Origin: JBJXFY01 sp046155815 | GTDB taxonomy: Bacteria > Verrucomicrobiota > Verrucomicrobiia > Limisphaerales > CAIMTB01 | Length of the DNA stretch: 59,780 nucleotides | NCBI GenBank assembly: GCA_046155815.1 | Contig: JBJXFY010000021.1 | Location: forward strand, 1-59,780 | Direction: 5' to 3' | Part shown: piece by piece, positions 41,461-50,152 of the stretch | Numbering within the stretch: the stretch's first letter is position 1 | Layout of the letters: every line of letters starts with the position of its first letter | Position numbers and translations under genes: made by a program | Notes under the pieces: generated by a model | The model's input: only the letters and a program-made list of their open reading frames with translations | Database searches by the model: none | What the model was told of the DNA's origin: nothing

Positions 41461-42210
41461 TCACTTCCAGCGGCGGCTCTCCACCACCTTGGTCGTCACG
41501 AAAAGAAACAGCGCCGCCACGCTGGCGTGGAACACCACCTGGGCCACGTCCACCACGCCGCGCGCGAAGTCGCGCATGTGCTCCACCGGCGCGAGCTGGC
41601 GGAAAAGCGCCGCCTGCCACTCCGAGGCCGCCGGCCGGAGCTGCCCGAGGAAGCTCAGCGTGAAAAGCCCGACGCCCAGCACCAGCGCCACGATGGCGGC
41701 GATGATCTGGTTGTGCGTGAGCGCCGAGGCGAAGAGGCCCATCGCCACGTACACCGCGCTCAGCAGCAGGATGCCGAGGTACATCGCCGCCCAGGCGCCC
41801 CAGTCCGGCGGCGAGGCATCGTGCGTGAAATGCCGCACCAGCAGCAGGCAGCCCAGCAGCGGCAGCCAGGTCAGCATCACGAAGAGCAGGTTCGCCGTGA
41901 ACTTCGCCAGCACCACCTGCGCGTCGCCCACCGGTGCCGTCATCAGCGTCTCGTAGGTGCCGGCGGACTTCTCGAGCGCCAGGCTCCGCATGGTGATCAC
42001 CGGCGTGCCCAGCAGCAGGATCAGCCAGAAAAAGTACGTCTCGTGGAACAGCTCGGTCAGCGGCACGTCCACCGGCTCACGCAGGGCCTCGATCAGCACG
42101 AGGAACGAGATCCCCAGGAGCAGCAGCACCGCCGCCACCACCACATAGGCGATCATCGAGGCGAAGAACCCCGTCAGCTCCCGCCGCACCAGCACCCAGA
42201 ATGTCCTCAC
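41461..42210 (-). CDS. ABC-2 type transporter permease (GldF-like)
   Basis: A 249-residue protein with six predicted membrane segments, beginning MRTFWVLVRRELTGFFASMI. It contains the family loop TPVITMRSLALEKSAGTYET followed by LMTAPVGDAQVVLAKFTANL, seen in GldF/NosY-type permeases. It lies between the ATPase (4-base overlap at 42207-42210) and the GldG-like protein. The exported substrate is unknown; membrane or surface-polymer biogenesis is plausible given the AsmA-like last gene. Confidence 0.9.
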   Translation of the reverse strand: MRTFWVLVRRELTGFFASMIAYVVVAAVLLLLGISFLVLIEALREPVDVPLTELFHETYFFWLILLLGTPVITMRSLALEKSAGTYETLMTAPVGDAQVVLAKFTANLLFVMLTWLPLLGCLLLVRHFTHDASPPDWGAWAAMYLGILLLSAVYVAMGLFASALTHNQIIAAIVALVLGVGLFTLSFLGQLRPAASEWQAALFRQLAPVEHMRDFARGVVDVAQVVFHASVAALFLFVTTKVVESRRWK

Positions 42211-43172
42211 CCCGCCTCCTCCTCCCGCCCGGCCGCCGTCATGTGGACGAACACGTCCTCGAGCGAATGCCGTGTGAACGTCAGCTCCCGCAGCCGCCAG
42301 CCCCGGGCGCTCACCTCCGCGAACACCTGCTCCCGCAGGTCCGCGCCGTGGCCCGGCGTCAGGGCCACCCGCCAGTAATCACCCTCGGCCGCCGCCAGGT
42401 GGAAGCGCTCCACCTCCGGCGCGCCTTCCCAGCAGGCGCGCAGCTCGTCCTCGGGCGCGGCGATCTCCGCCACCACCTGGTTCCCCCCGCTGAACAGCCG
42501 CTGGAGATTCGCCGTGGTGTCCGCCGCGCGGATGCGCCCCTGGTGCAGGATCAGCACCCGGCCGCAGGTCATCTCCACCTCCGGCAGGATGTGGCTCGAG
42601 AGCAGCACCGTGTGCCGCCGGCCCAGCTCCTTGATCAGCTGCCGCAGCGACCGGATCTGGTTCGGGTCCAGCCCGATGGTCGGCTCGTCCAGGATGATCA
42701 GGTCCGGCTCGTGGACAATGGCGTCCGCCAGCCCGACGCGCTGCCGGTAGCCCTTGGAGAGCGTGCCGATCACGCGGCGCTGCACGTCCCCCAGGCCGCA
42801 CTGCTCCGTCACCGTGTCCACGCGCTCCCGGCATTCCGGGCCGAAAAGCCCCTTCAGCCGGGCGCGGAACTTCAGGTAGTCACGCACCGCAAGGTCAAAG
42901 GGCAGGGGGTTGTTCTCCGCCATGTAGCCGATGCGCCGCCGCACCTCGCGCGACTCGCGGAACACGTCATGCCCGGCCACGCGCACTGTGCCCGACGTCC
43001 CCGGCAGGAAGCCCGCCAGGATGCGCATGGTGGTCGTCTTGCCCGCACCGTTCGGGCCCAGGAAGCCCACGACCTCGCCCTGCCCCACGGTGAACGAGAG
43101 ATTCTCGATCGCGGTGCGGCCGGCGTAGCGTTTGGTGAGGTTCTCGACCTCGATGACGGGCGCGAGCTCCAT
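42207..43172 (-). CDS. ABC transporter ATP-binding protein (GldA/CcmA-like)
   Basis: A 321-residue ATPase. Motifs are IEVENLTKRYAGRTAIENLS, Walker A GFLGPNGAGKTTTMRILAG, signature LSKGYRQRVGLADAI, Walker B DLIILDEPTIGLDPNQI, and the H-loop VLLSSHILPEVE. The C-terminal 80 residues (from LQRLFSGGNQVVAEIAAPED) form the extra domain of GldA/NatA-type ATPases. The ATG at 43172 gives the standard N-terminus; a longer frame upstream to 43358 runs through a repeat and is not protein-like. It is the first gene of a five-gene minus-strand operon. Confidence 0.92.
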   Translation of the reverse strand: MELAPVIEVENLTKRYAGRTAIENLSFTVGQGEVVGFLGPNGAGKTTTMRILAGFLPGTSGTVRVAGHDVFRESREVRRRIGYMAENNPLPFDLAVRDYLKFRARLKGLFGPECRERVDTVTEQCGLGDVQRRVIGTLSKGYRQRVGLADAIVHEPDLIILDEPTIGLDPNQIRSLRQLIKELGRRHTVLLSSHILPEVEMTCGRVLILHQGRIRAADTTANLQRLFSGGNQVVAEIAAPEDELRACWEGAPEVERFHLAAAEGDYWRVALTPGHGADLREQVFAEVSARGWRLRELTFTRHSLEDVFVHMTAAGREEEAG

Positions 43173-43224
43173 CAGGTGCGTGGATGCTGCGAGTGTTACG
43201 GCGTGGCGGCGAACTGAAAAGCCG

Positions 43225-43423
43225 ACGCCGCAAAGGAATGAAGCTTCAACCGCAAGGGGCGGCGGGGAGATGGAACAGCGCAGGCGAGAAGGCGCAGAGG
43301 CCGGGACAGGCACGATTGAAGGCAGTCCCCGGCCATCCCGCCTCCCTTGTTGAACCACCCGGCCGCGGCACGGCCCCTGCCGTTCTCCGCATCTTCGCCC
43401 CTTCGCTGTTCAAGTTCAGCCGC
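43225..43423. repeat. Inverted-repeat element between mutM and the ABC operon
   Basis: GGAACAGCGCAGGCGAGAAGG (43272-43292, shown here less its final base in family terms) pairs imperfectly with TTCTCCGCATCTTCGCCCC (from 43383) continuing into TTCGCTGTTCAA. The same phrases occur in the gpsA-plsY gap. The 251-bp region has no gene. Confidence 0.55.
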
Positions 43424-44275
43424 TCACCGTTGGCACCCCGTGCAGAAGTACGTGCTGCGCCCCGCCTGCACGATGCGCCGGATGGGCCGCCCGCACCGGC
43501 CGCATGGCTGCCCCGCGCGGTCATAGACCGCCAGGCGCTCGGCGTCGCCGTCCGGCACGCCCTCCGCCCGGCCGTAGTAGAACAACCCCTCGCGTCCCGC
43601 CACGCCGCCAAAGTCCAGCGGCACCGTCGAGCCGAAGCCGATCGCCTCCTCCAGCACGCCGCGGATGGCCCCGTGCAGCCGCACGGCCTCGGCCGGCTTC
43701 AGCCCGCCCGCGTGCCGACGCGGAGAAATCCGCGCGCGATGCAGCACCTCGCTGGCGTAGATGTTGCCCAGGCCGGCCACGAGGGACTGGTCGAGCAGGC
43801 GGACCTTGATGGCCTGCCGGCGGCGGCGCAGCGCGGCCCGCAGCGCCTCCGGGGTGAAGGCCCCGTCCCAGGGCTCCGGCCCGAGCGCGGCCAGCGGGGA
43901 GGCGTCCAGCGACAGCCGGCCAAAGCGCCGCGTGTCCTCAAACACCCAGCGGTGCGCGCCGAGCCCGAGCGCCACGACGGCGTGCTTCGGCAGCGCCGCG
44001 TCGCGCGGCTGCAGCCACATCCGGCCCGTCATGCCGAGGTGCCCCAGCAGCGTGAACGGCTCCCGGGCCCGCGCCCGGCGCAGGCGGAAGACGAGGAACT
44101 TCGCCCGCCGCGTCACGTCCTCGATCACCGCATCATGGAGCTGCGCCGCGAAGTCCGCCGGCACGTGCGGCCGGACGCTCTTCGCCCAGCCCACCTCGAC
44201 CCCGCGAATGCGGCGGCCGCGCAGCAGCGGAGCGAGATGCCTCACCAGAACTTCGACCTCGGGCAGTTCGGGCAT
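43424..44275 (-). CDS. mutM: Formamidopyrimidine-DNA glycosylase
   Basis: Removes oxidised purines such as 8-oxoguanine in base excision repair. The 283-residue protein starts MPELPEVEVLVRHLAPLLRG with the catalytic Pro2-Glu3 after Met removal. It has RRAKFLVFRLRR with a conserved Lys, GHLGMTGRMWLQ, LLDQSLVAGLGNIYASEVLH (helix-two-turn-helix), SPRRHAGGLKP, and the C-terminal zinc finger CGRCGRPIRRIVQAGRST followed by YFCTGCQ. The ATG at 44275 is fixed by the MPELPE start. A -10-like TACGGA lies eight bases upstream. It diverges from the DUF4394 gene. Confidence 0.96.
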   Translation of the reverse strand: MPELPEVEVLVRHLAPLLRGRRIRGVEVGWAKSVRPHVPADFAAQLHDAVIEDVTRRAKFLVFRLRRARAREPFTLLGHLGMTGRMWLQPRDAALPKHAVVALGLGAHRWVFEDTRRFGRLSLDASPLAALGPEPWDGAFTPEALRAALRRRRQAIKVRLLDQSLVAGLGNIYASEVLHRARISPRRHAGGLKPAEAVRLHGAIRGVLEEAIGFGSTVPLDFGGVAGREGLFYYGRAEGVPDGDAERLAVYDRAGQPCGRCGRPIRRIVQAGRSTYFCTGCQR

Positions 44276-44283
44276 CGCCACCA

Positions 44284-44312
44284 TCCGTAGCGACGCCCCC
44301 GCCGCGCAGCAA
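44284..44312 (-). promoter_or_regulatory. Candidate leaderless promoter of mutM
   Basis: Minus-strand TTGCTG (44312-44307), a 17-base spacer and TACGGA (44289-44284). Eight bases separate it from the ATG at 44275. Confidence 0.4.
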
Positions 44313-44368
44313 ACCTGGGCGTCGCCTTGCATCCGCCCGCGCGTCCGCGGCGTAGTCCCCGCTGACGC

Positions 44369-45247
44369 ATGAAAACGATCAACCACTGTCTCCTTGTCGT
44401 CTCCGTCCTCCCCGCCGCCGTCCTGCCGGTCGCGGCGCTCGACTTCTACGGCCTCGGCCTGTCCGGCGACCGCCTCGTGACCTTCCGCGAGGACGGCTCC
44501 GTCCAGAACGACGTCCCCATCACCGGCCTCAACGCCGGCGACACGCTCGCGGACATTGACCTCTTCGCCTCCGACAACCTGAAGCTCTACGGCCTCGGCA
44601 CGAGCGGCCAGTTGTACACGATCAACGCCGGCGGTGCGGCCGCCACGGTAGGCGCCGGCGCGGCGGTCGGCTCGCCTGTGGCGATGGACTTCAACCCGGC
44701 CGCGGACCGCCTGCGCGTGCTCTCCGGGGACTCAAACTTCCGCATCCAGCCCTTCACCGGCGCGCTCGCCGCAAGCGATGGCCTCTTCACCTACGCCGCC
44801 AGCGACCCGAACTTCGGCGCGGATCCCATGCTGGTCGCCGCCGCCTACGCCAACAATCTCGACAACCCCGGCTCGACCACATTCTTCAGCCTCGACGCCG
44901 GCCTGAACACGCTCGTGCGGCATTCCGGTGGACCGCAGTTCTCCACGCTGAACACCGTCGCCGGCCTCACGCTCGGCGGGATCCCGTTCGACCTCGGCCT
45001 GGACGCCGGCTTCGACATCATCAGCCCCGCCGTGGGTTTGGACTGGGCTTACGTCTCCAACGGGAATGACTTCTACTCGCTGAACCTGGCCGGCGGCCAG
45101 CTCAGCTCCCTCGCAGTCATTGGCGGCCCGACGCGGCTTCGCTCCTTCACGGGACAGGCCGTGCCCGAGGGCGGGACCTGGCTGGCGGGCGCCGCGGCGC
45201 TGGTGCTCGGCGGCCTCGGTTTCCGGCGGCGGATGTCATGCCGTTGA
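44369..45247 (+). CDS. DUF4394 surface protein with VPxGG-CTERM-like sorting signal
   Basis: A 292-residue exported protein. The signal peptide (INHCLLVVSVLPAAVLPVAA) is followed by a DUF4394 propeller-like domain: DFYGLGLSGDRLVTFREDGS, DIDLFASDNLKLYGLGTSGQ, PVAMDFNPAADRLRVLSGDS, FRIQPFTGALAASDG, AAAYANNLDNPGSTTFFSLD. The end reads QAVPEGGTWLAGAAALVLGG then LGFRRRMS, a VPEGG motif, membrane helix and Arg cluster like the VPDSG/PEP-CTERM exosortase signals. It starts 93 bases from divergent mutM and ends before a strong terminator hairpin. Confidence 0.87.
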   Translation: MKTINHCLLVVSVLPAAVLPVAALDFYGLGLSGDRLVTFREDGSVQNDVPITGLNAGDTLADIDLFASDNLKLYGLGTSGQLYTINAGGAAATVGAGAAVGSPVAMDFNPAADRLRVLSGDSNFRIQPFTGALAASDGLFTYAASDPNFGADPMLVAAAYANNLDNPGSTTFFSLDAGLNTLVRHSGGPQFSTLNTVAGLTLGGIPFDLGLDAGFDIISPAVGLDWAYVSNGNDFYSLNLAGGQLSSLAVIGGPTRLRSFTGQAVPEGGTWLAGAAALVLGGLGFRRRMSCR

Positions 45248-45267
45248 TCCGTTCCGCCGGTTCGTGC

Positions 45268-45312
45268 GATCCCCGCCGGCACCAGGTGCCGCCCGCCGGC
45301 GGGGATCCTTTT
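45268..45312 (+). terminator. Intrinsic terminator between convergent genes
   Basis: A perfect 13-bp stem (GATCCCCGCCGGC at 45268-45280 with GCCGGCGGGGATC at 45295-45307), a 14-base loop and then CTTTTC on the plus strand. It ends the DUF4394 transcript and may also stop the large minus-strand gene that ends at 45318. Confidence 0.85.
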
Positions 45313-45317
45313 CGATC

Positions 45318-48300
45318 TCAAGGGCCCAGCATGACGCGGAAGAACCGGTGCGTGGGTCCGAGCAGTTCGGAGACTCGGACGACGCCCCCGCCGGCCGGGC
45401 CTTCCTCAATCACGGTCCAATGGACGAGATCCATGGAGGCCTCCACGCGGTAGCGTCCGGCCGGCCCCGTCGCGAAGCTGATCTGGAACCGGCCGCCTTG
45501 GACCGGCTGCGGCGGCAGCAGGATCTGGAGGGCCGTCACGGTGACGGCCACCGGGGGTGACGTGGCCGTGGCTCCGGCCTCGTCCGTGGCCAGCGCGGTG
45601 AGGCTGTGCAGGCCCGCGGGCGGCTGCGGCCAGCGCCAGGCGAAGGGCGCGTTGGTGCTCTCCCCGAGCCGCGTGGCGCCGGCGAAGAACTCGACCTTCG
45701 TCACGCGGCCGTCCGGGTCGGACGCCTCGGCCAGCAGGTCGAGAAAGGCCGGCTGCAGGAACGCCGAGCCCCCGGCAGGCACGGCGAGGCCGACCACCGG
45801 CGGCAAGTTCGGCGGGGCCGGCGGCAGCAGCGCGCCGGCCGGCACGACCTCGCGGGGCAGCCCCGGCACGGACCATTCGAGCCGGGCCACGGCGCCGCCG
45901 CCGTTCTCGAAGTAGTCCATGCGGATGGCGTACAGCCTCCCCGCCTCGAGCGTGATGGTGGCGCTGTGCTCGGTGGGCGGCTGGTCCACCCAGCGGTTGA
46001 TCATCTGCCGGCCGTCCACCCACAGGCGCACGCCGTCGTCCACCGTGGTGTAGAAGCGGTGCGTGCCGCTGACACCGGGCCGGACGCGGCCGGTCCAACG
46101 CACGGAGAAGGTGTCCGGACCGAACTGCGGATCGGGCGGGCCGTTGCCCCAGTCGAAGTTCACGGTGGGGTCCACGCGCGTGAGCCTGCGGCCGGTGAAG
46201 TTGATGTTGTCGTGGTACTCGGCGAGCAGGCCCGGCGTGTCACGGCCGATGACAGTGACGCCGACGGGCGCGGACTTGCCGGTCTGCCCGGCGGAATCTG
46301 TCGCGAAGGCGGTGAGCTCGAACGTGCCGCCCGAATCGGGCGACCAATCGAAGCGGAAAGGCGGCTCCGTCGCCTCTCCGAGCCGAATGGCGCCGCGGTA
46401 GTACTCGATTCGCACGATGCTGCCGTTGCTCGACGACGCGGTGGCCGTGAGCGGAATGTTCGCCGGGGTGTAGAACAGGGCGCCCGGCGCAGGCGAGGTC
46501 AGGGCCACCTCCGGCGGCGGGTCCAGCGAGAGAATCCAGCCGGCGAGCGCCAGCAGCGCGGGGCCGTCCACGACGTTCTTGGCGATCGGCGGCATCTTGT
46601 GGCTGGCGGTGGCCGTGGCGACGCGCTGGTACAGCACGGACCGGGCGAGGTCGCGGGCGACGACGTTGCGCGCGCCGGGGATGCCGAGGTCGTTCTGGAC
46701 CGTGCCGCCGAGGATGCCGGCGAGGCCGAGCGGCGTCTCGATGCGGGCGTCCCAGTTCGCGTTCACGCCGCCGGGGCGGTGGCAATGGGAGCAGTTCGCG
46801 TCGAGGTAGGAGCGGGCACGGTGCTCGAGGCTCGCGGCGTCGTTGGTGACGGTGGTCACGGCGGGCAGGGCGGCAAGCTGGGCCTCATCCAACGCGGGCG
46901 CGAAGTAGCCGGCCTGGTTCCACGCCCGGAGCTGGTTGTCGGTCACGCCGGTCTGCGGAAAGTGGAAGTCGCCGTTGCTCTGGCGGGTCTTCACGCCCAG
47001 CACGCCGCCGGCAGCGCGGGTGTGGCAGCTCAAGCAGTCCTGGCGGCTGGGGTAGTACCACGTCTGGGAACGCTGCTGGCGGAAGCGGAACTCCGCCGTG
47101 GCGCGCGCGCCGCCCGCCGTGTGGGCCGTGAGCGCCAGGCCGAAGTACACCGTGTCCGGCAGCGCGAGGGTCTTCGTCGCAGTCAGCCGCCAGGTCTCGC
47201 CATCGGCGCCGCTCCAGGCCGTCCAGACTTGGCCGGCGCGCTTCAGGCGCAGCCAGGTGCTGGGGAAGCCGACGCGCGGGTTCGGCACGGGCGGATAGAT
47301 GGCCGCGGCGCTGCCGCCCACGGTGTCGCGGGATTGGAATTCGTAGCCGCCGTCGTTGTTGTTACGCGGGGCGTTGCTCGGGAAGACGAGCGCGAAGATG
47401 TGACGGGCGTTCGGATTCAGCGAGTCGCGCACCATCAGGCCGGCCTTGGTGTACAGGTCCGTCTCGGTGAGCGAGGCGACGCGCACGGCGACGTCGAAGT
47501 CGCCCGTGCGCTGCTCGTAGGCATACCGGAACTGGTCGCTCGTGCCCCAGATGTCCGCGCCGCCCGCGGTCAGGCGGTAGCCGTCGCCCAGGTCCGCCGT
47601 GGAGCCGGCCACGGGACCGCCGATGTCCGCACTGGCGAGGCCGCCCACCGGCCGCGGCACGAGGATCGGGATCTCCTCCGCCTGCGCGCCCTCGACGATC
47701 TCCGCGTCCGAATGGTCCGGCCGCCAGCGGTAGCTCGCGCCGTACACGTAGCCATTCGTGCCGCGCACAAGGAGCCGGGTCTCCAGCCGCCGCCGTGCCG
47801 CGGGATCGCCGTCGTTCACCGGCAGGTCGAAGTGCTTCACCCAGACGGAACCGTCCGGGAAGCCCCATTCGCCGTTGGTCGCGAAGCCGATCGTCGTGCC
47901 GTCGGGAATGCCCATCCAGCGCAACTTCAGCGCGCCGTCGGACCAGAGCGGGGAATTGACGGTGTAGGGGATCAGCCCCGGCACGGCCGCGAGGGTGGCG
48001 AGGTTGGTGAACACGCCCGACTCGGACAGGAGGCGGGGCATCCTGGGTGCGGGCGGGCCGCCGCGCTGAAGCCGGTAAATCCGCCCGCCCAGGCTGCTGA
48101 GCTGGCAGAGGTACAGTTCGTTCCCGTGGTCGTACCCGAAGCTGGAAAGGCCCACGTAGTCGTTGCCCGGGTTGGGGCCGGGGCCGCGCGGGAGGGTGCA
48201 GAGCAGCCGCTTGGTCGGTGGCGTGGTGGATTCATCCAGCAGCCAGACGACGTTCGCGATGTTGTCGCCGAAGACGTACTTGCCGCCCAAGTCCGCGGCG

Positions 48301-49421
48301 AATTCGGTCCCCCGGTACACGTAGCCGCCGATGATCGCCGCACCCTCGCTGTGCGAATAGTCCACGGCCGCCGGGTGGTCTATCCCGATGTAGGGCGCCG
48401 TCAGCCGGGGCGCCGGCGTGCGGCCCTGCCGGCCCTCAATGCGGTTCCACTGGAAGTTGCGGCCAAAGGCGTCGCCCGGCTCGATGATGCTCAGCTCCTC
48501 CCATGATCCCTCGCCTACGTCGCCGATGAAGATGCGGCCGGTGGGCGGGTCAATCGTCATGCGGTGCGGGCTGCGCAGGCCGAGGGCGAAGAACTCCTCC
48601 AGCACGCCGGCCTGGCCGACGAACGGGTTGTCGTTCGGGATGTAATAGTTGGCCGTGCGGCTGCCACCGGGCAGCGGCTGCTTCGGAATGGGATGGCTCA
48701 CGTCCCCGCCACGCTGGTCCACGTCAATCCGGAGGATGCCGGAATGCAGGCTGGTGTTGATGCGCTGGTTGTTGCCGCCATTCGCATCGTCCCCATTCGT
48801 CAGGTAGAGGAAACCATCCCTCGGGTGGAAGAACATCCCGCCGCCGTTGTGCCAGACGGTTTCCGAGCGCTGGTCAATGAAGATGACCACCGAGCCGGGG
48901 ATGGCGACGCCGTTCGCGTCGAGCGTGTAGCGCTCCAGCCGGTCGCGGTTCGGCGTCGCCGTGGGCGGCCGGGCCGTGGCGCTGCCCCGCACGGTGCCCG
49001 GCGTGACGTAGGTGTAGTAGATGAACAGGTGGCGGTTGGTCTCGAAGCCCGGATGGAAGGCGATGCCGAGGAGACCCGAGTCATCCCACCCCTGGCACTG
49101 CGGGCTGAGATCGAGCACGAGGGTCCTGGCCGTGGTGTTGCGCTCGTTCGGGAAGTGGTAGATGCGGCCCTCGCGCTCCCAGACGACCAGGTTCGACGTG
49201 CCCGGCATGGGCAGCAGGCCCATCGCGTTCAGGAACGTGAGGTTGGGGAACGCCACCACGGCGGACCAGTTGCCCGAAAACGTCGGCGCGTCGGGCGGCA
49301 GCCGGCCACCGTGGAACGCCGCGAACGACGGCCGCTCGTTCAGTCCGTGGGGTGCGGCGGCCACAGTGGCCATCCCGGCCAACACCACGCCGAGACACAG
49401 GGCGCGGAGACAGGTCTTCAT
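45318..49421 (-). CDS. Large secreted protein: sorbosone-dehydrogenase-like propeller, cytochrome-like region, Ig-like and PA14 domains
   Basis: A 1367-residue exported protein, with signal peptide MKTCLRALCLGVVLAGMATV. Residues about 50-450 are a PQQ-type glucose/sorbosone dehydrogenase propeller (DDSGLLGIAFHPGFETNRHL, GLRSPHRMTIDPPTGRIFIG, YVFGDNIANVVWLLDESTT). Next is an HNE_0200/SO_2930-like region (PLWSDGALKLRWMGIPDGTT) split by a DUF1349-like concanavalin domain (residues about 615-780), then two heme-c-type motifs, CLSCH and CSHCH. Ig-like domains flank a PA14 domain (LLAEYHDNINFTGRRLTRVD, FYTTVDDGVRLWVDGRQMIN). The last 65 residues (GRYRVEASMDLVHW...FFRV) are the C-terminal module seen in other secreted proteins. 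Probably a periplasmic or surface sugar-oxidising or -binding protein. Confidence 0.85.
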   Translation of the reverse strand: MKTCLRALCLGVVLAGMATVAAAPHGLNERPSFAAFHGGRLPPDAPTFSGNWSAVVAFPNLTFLNAMGLLPMPGTSNLVVWEREGRIYHFPNERNTTARTLVLDLSPQCQGWDDSGLLGIAFHPGFETNRHLFIYYTYVTPGTVRGSATARPPTATPNRDRLERYTLDANGVAIPGSVVIFIDQRSETVWHNGGGMFFHPRDGFLYLTNGDDANGGNNQRINTSLHSGILRIDVDQRGGDVSHPIPKQPLPGGSRTANYYIPNDNPFVGQAGVLEEFFALGLRSPHRMTIDPPTGRIFIGDVGEGSWEELSIIEPGDAFGRNFQWNRIEGRQGRTPAPRLTAPYIGIDHPAAVDYSHSEGAAIIGGYVYRGTEFAADLGGKYVFGDNIANVVWLLDESTTPPTKRLLCTLPRGPGPNPGNDYVGLSSFGYDHGNELYLCQLSSLGGRIYRLQRGGPPAPRMPRLLSESGVFTNLATLAAVPGLIPYTVNSPLWSDGALKLRWMGIPDGTTIGFATNGEWGFPDGSVWVKHFDLPVNDGDPAARRRLETRLLVRGTNGYVYGASYRWRPDHSDAEIVEGAQAEEIPILVPRPVGGLASADIGGPVAGSTADLGDGYRLTAGGADIWGTSDQFRYAYEQRTGDFDVAVRVASLTETDLYTKAGLMVRDSLNPNARHIFALVFPSNAPRNNNDGGYEFQSRDTVGGSAAAIYPPVPNPRVGFPSTWLRLKRAGQVWTAWSGADGETWRLTATKTLALPDTVYFGLALTAHTAGGARATAEFRFRQQRSQTWYYPSRQDCLSCHTRAAGGVLGVKTRQSNGDFHFPQTGVTDNQLRAWNQAGYFAPALDEAQLAALPAVTTVTNDAASLEHRARSYLDANCSHCHRPGGVNANWDARIETPLGLAGILGGTVQNDLGIPGARNVVARDLARSVLYQRVATATASHKMPPIAKNVVDGPALLALAGWILSLDPPPEVALTSPAPGALFYTPANIPLTATASSSNGSIVRIEYYRGAIRLGEATEPPFRFDWSPDSGGTFELTAFATDSAGQTGKSAPVGVTVIGRDTPGLLAEYHDNINFTGRRLTRVDPTVNFDWGNGPPDPQFGPDTFSVRWTGRVRPGVSGTHRFYTTVDDGVRLWVDGRQMINRWVDQPPTEHSATITLEAGRLYAIRMDYFENGGGAVARLEWSVPGLPREVVPAGALLPPAPPNLPPVVGLAVPAGGSAFLQPAFLDLLAEASDPDGRVTKVEFFAGATRLGESTNAPFAWRWPQPPAGLHSLTALATDEAGATATSPPVAVTVTALQILLPPQPVQGGRFQISFATGPAGRYRVEASMDLVHWTVIEEGPAGGGVVRVSELLGPTHRFFRVMLGP

Positions 49422-49607
49422 GGGTTTGAATGGTCTGCTGGGAGCCTAATCACCCTACACCGGCAGGTTCACCGGCGTCCTGTGACGACCCGGCAACAAG
49501 TATGCGGCGGCCGACACCTCCTTGCCCCCCGTGAGGGCGGCCCAGTCCACGCCGCCCAAGCCCGCAACAGAGCATCGCCGGCGTCCGGGCCAGGCCCCGC
49601 CGGGGCT

Positions 49608-50087
49608 TCACACGGCCGGCGGGGCCGCAATTTCCCGCCGGACCTCGGCCCAATGCTCCTCCGCAACCATGTAGCCGAGGCAGTTCTTCGCCCCGCAGGC
49701 GCAGGGGTAGTCGCGCCAGGACTCCAGTTCGTAGCCGTAGTTGAAGGTCAGCTCCTCGCCCGGCTCGATCGGCCGGAGCGCCACGATCCAGATGCGGTCG
49801 CCGTCCTGCTGCGCCTCGCAGTTGGGGTCGCAGGAATGGTTGAGGAAGCGCGCCGGGTTCCCCGGCACGTCGCCATCGAGGTCCCATTCCTCGTTCACGG
49901 TGAAGATGTACGGGTTCTCGGCGAGACAGCGGCGTTCGGATTCCGCCTTCGAGACGCGCTCGCCGAGGTACTCGATGACCTCCGTACCGGCCGGGATGGC
50001 GCGCCGCGCGTAGGCGCCGTGGCCGTGGATGCCCGACGGGCCGAGGGCGACCCATTCGTTCACCGGTTCGCGTGCGGGGTCGTTCAT
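49608..50087 (-). CDS. SET-domain protein (lysine methyltransferase-like)
   Basis: A compact 159-residue protein that is almost only a SET domain. Motifs are SGIHGHGAYARRAIPAGTEV, VIEYLGERVSKAESERRC, RFLNHSCDPNCEAQ (AdoMet-binding NHS-C-x-PN motif), PIEPGEELTFNYGYE (GEELTF-Y motif) and a post-SET Cys cluster YPCACGAKNCLGYMV. These are the residues needed for AdoMet binding and catalysis. SET proteins are mainly eukaryotic but occur in some bacteria, including Chlamydiota and Verrucomicrobiota; the substrate is unknown. The gene stands alone between the large secreted protein and pdxH. Confidence 0.92.
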   Translation of the reverse strand: MNDPAREPVNEWVALGPSGIHGHGAYARRAIPAGTEVIEYLGERVSKAESERRCLAENPYIFTVNEEWDLDGDVPGNPARFLNHSCDPNCEAQQDGDRIWIVALRPIEPGEELTFNYGYELESWRDYPCACGAKNCLGYMVAEEHWAEVRREIAAPPAV

Positions 50088-50152
50088 GCGGGGCGCGTGG
50101 ACTGCCGCAAGGTTGCGGCGGAGGCAAGCCTGTTCGCGGGGTCTGTCCTGCT

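Noticed and set aside
34932..43172. Evidence for gliding motility from GldA/F/G-like genes
   Set aside because: The same ABC set is widespread in non-gliding bacteria and no other gld or spr genes are present.
49422..49607. Small RNA or gene between the SET gene and the large secreted protein
   Set aside because: No frame with coding character and no convincing structure; it probably only holds the promoter of the large gene.
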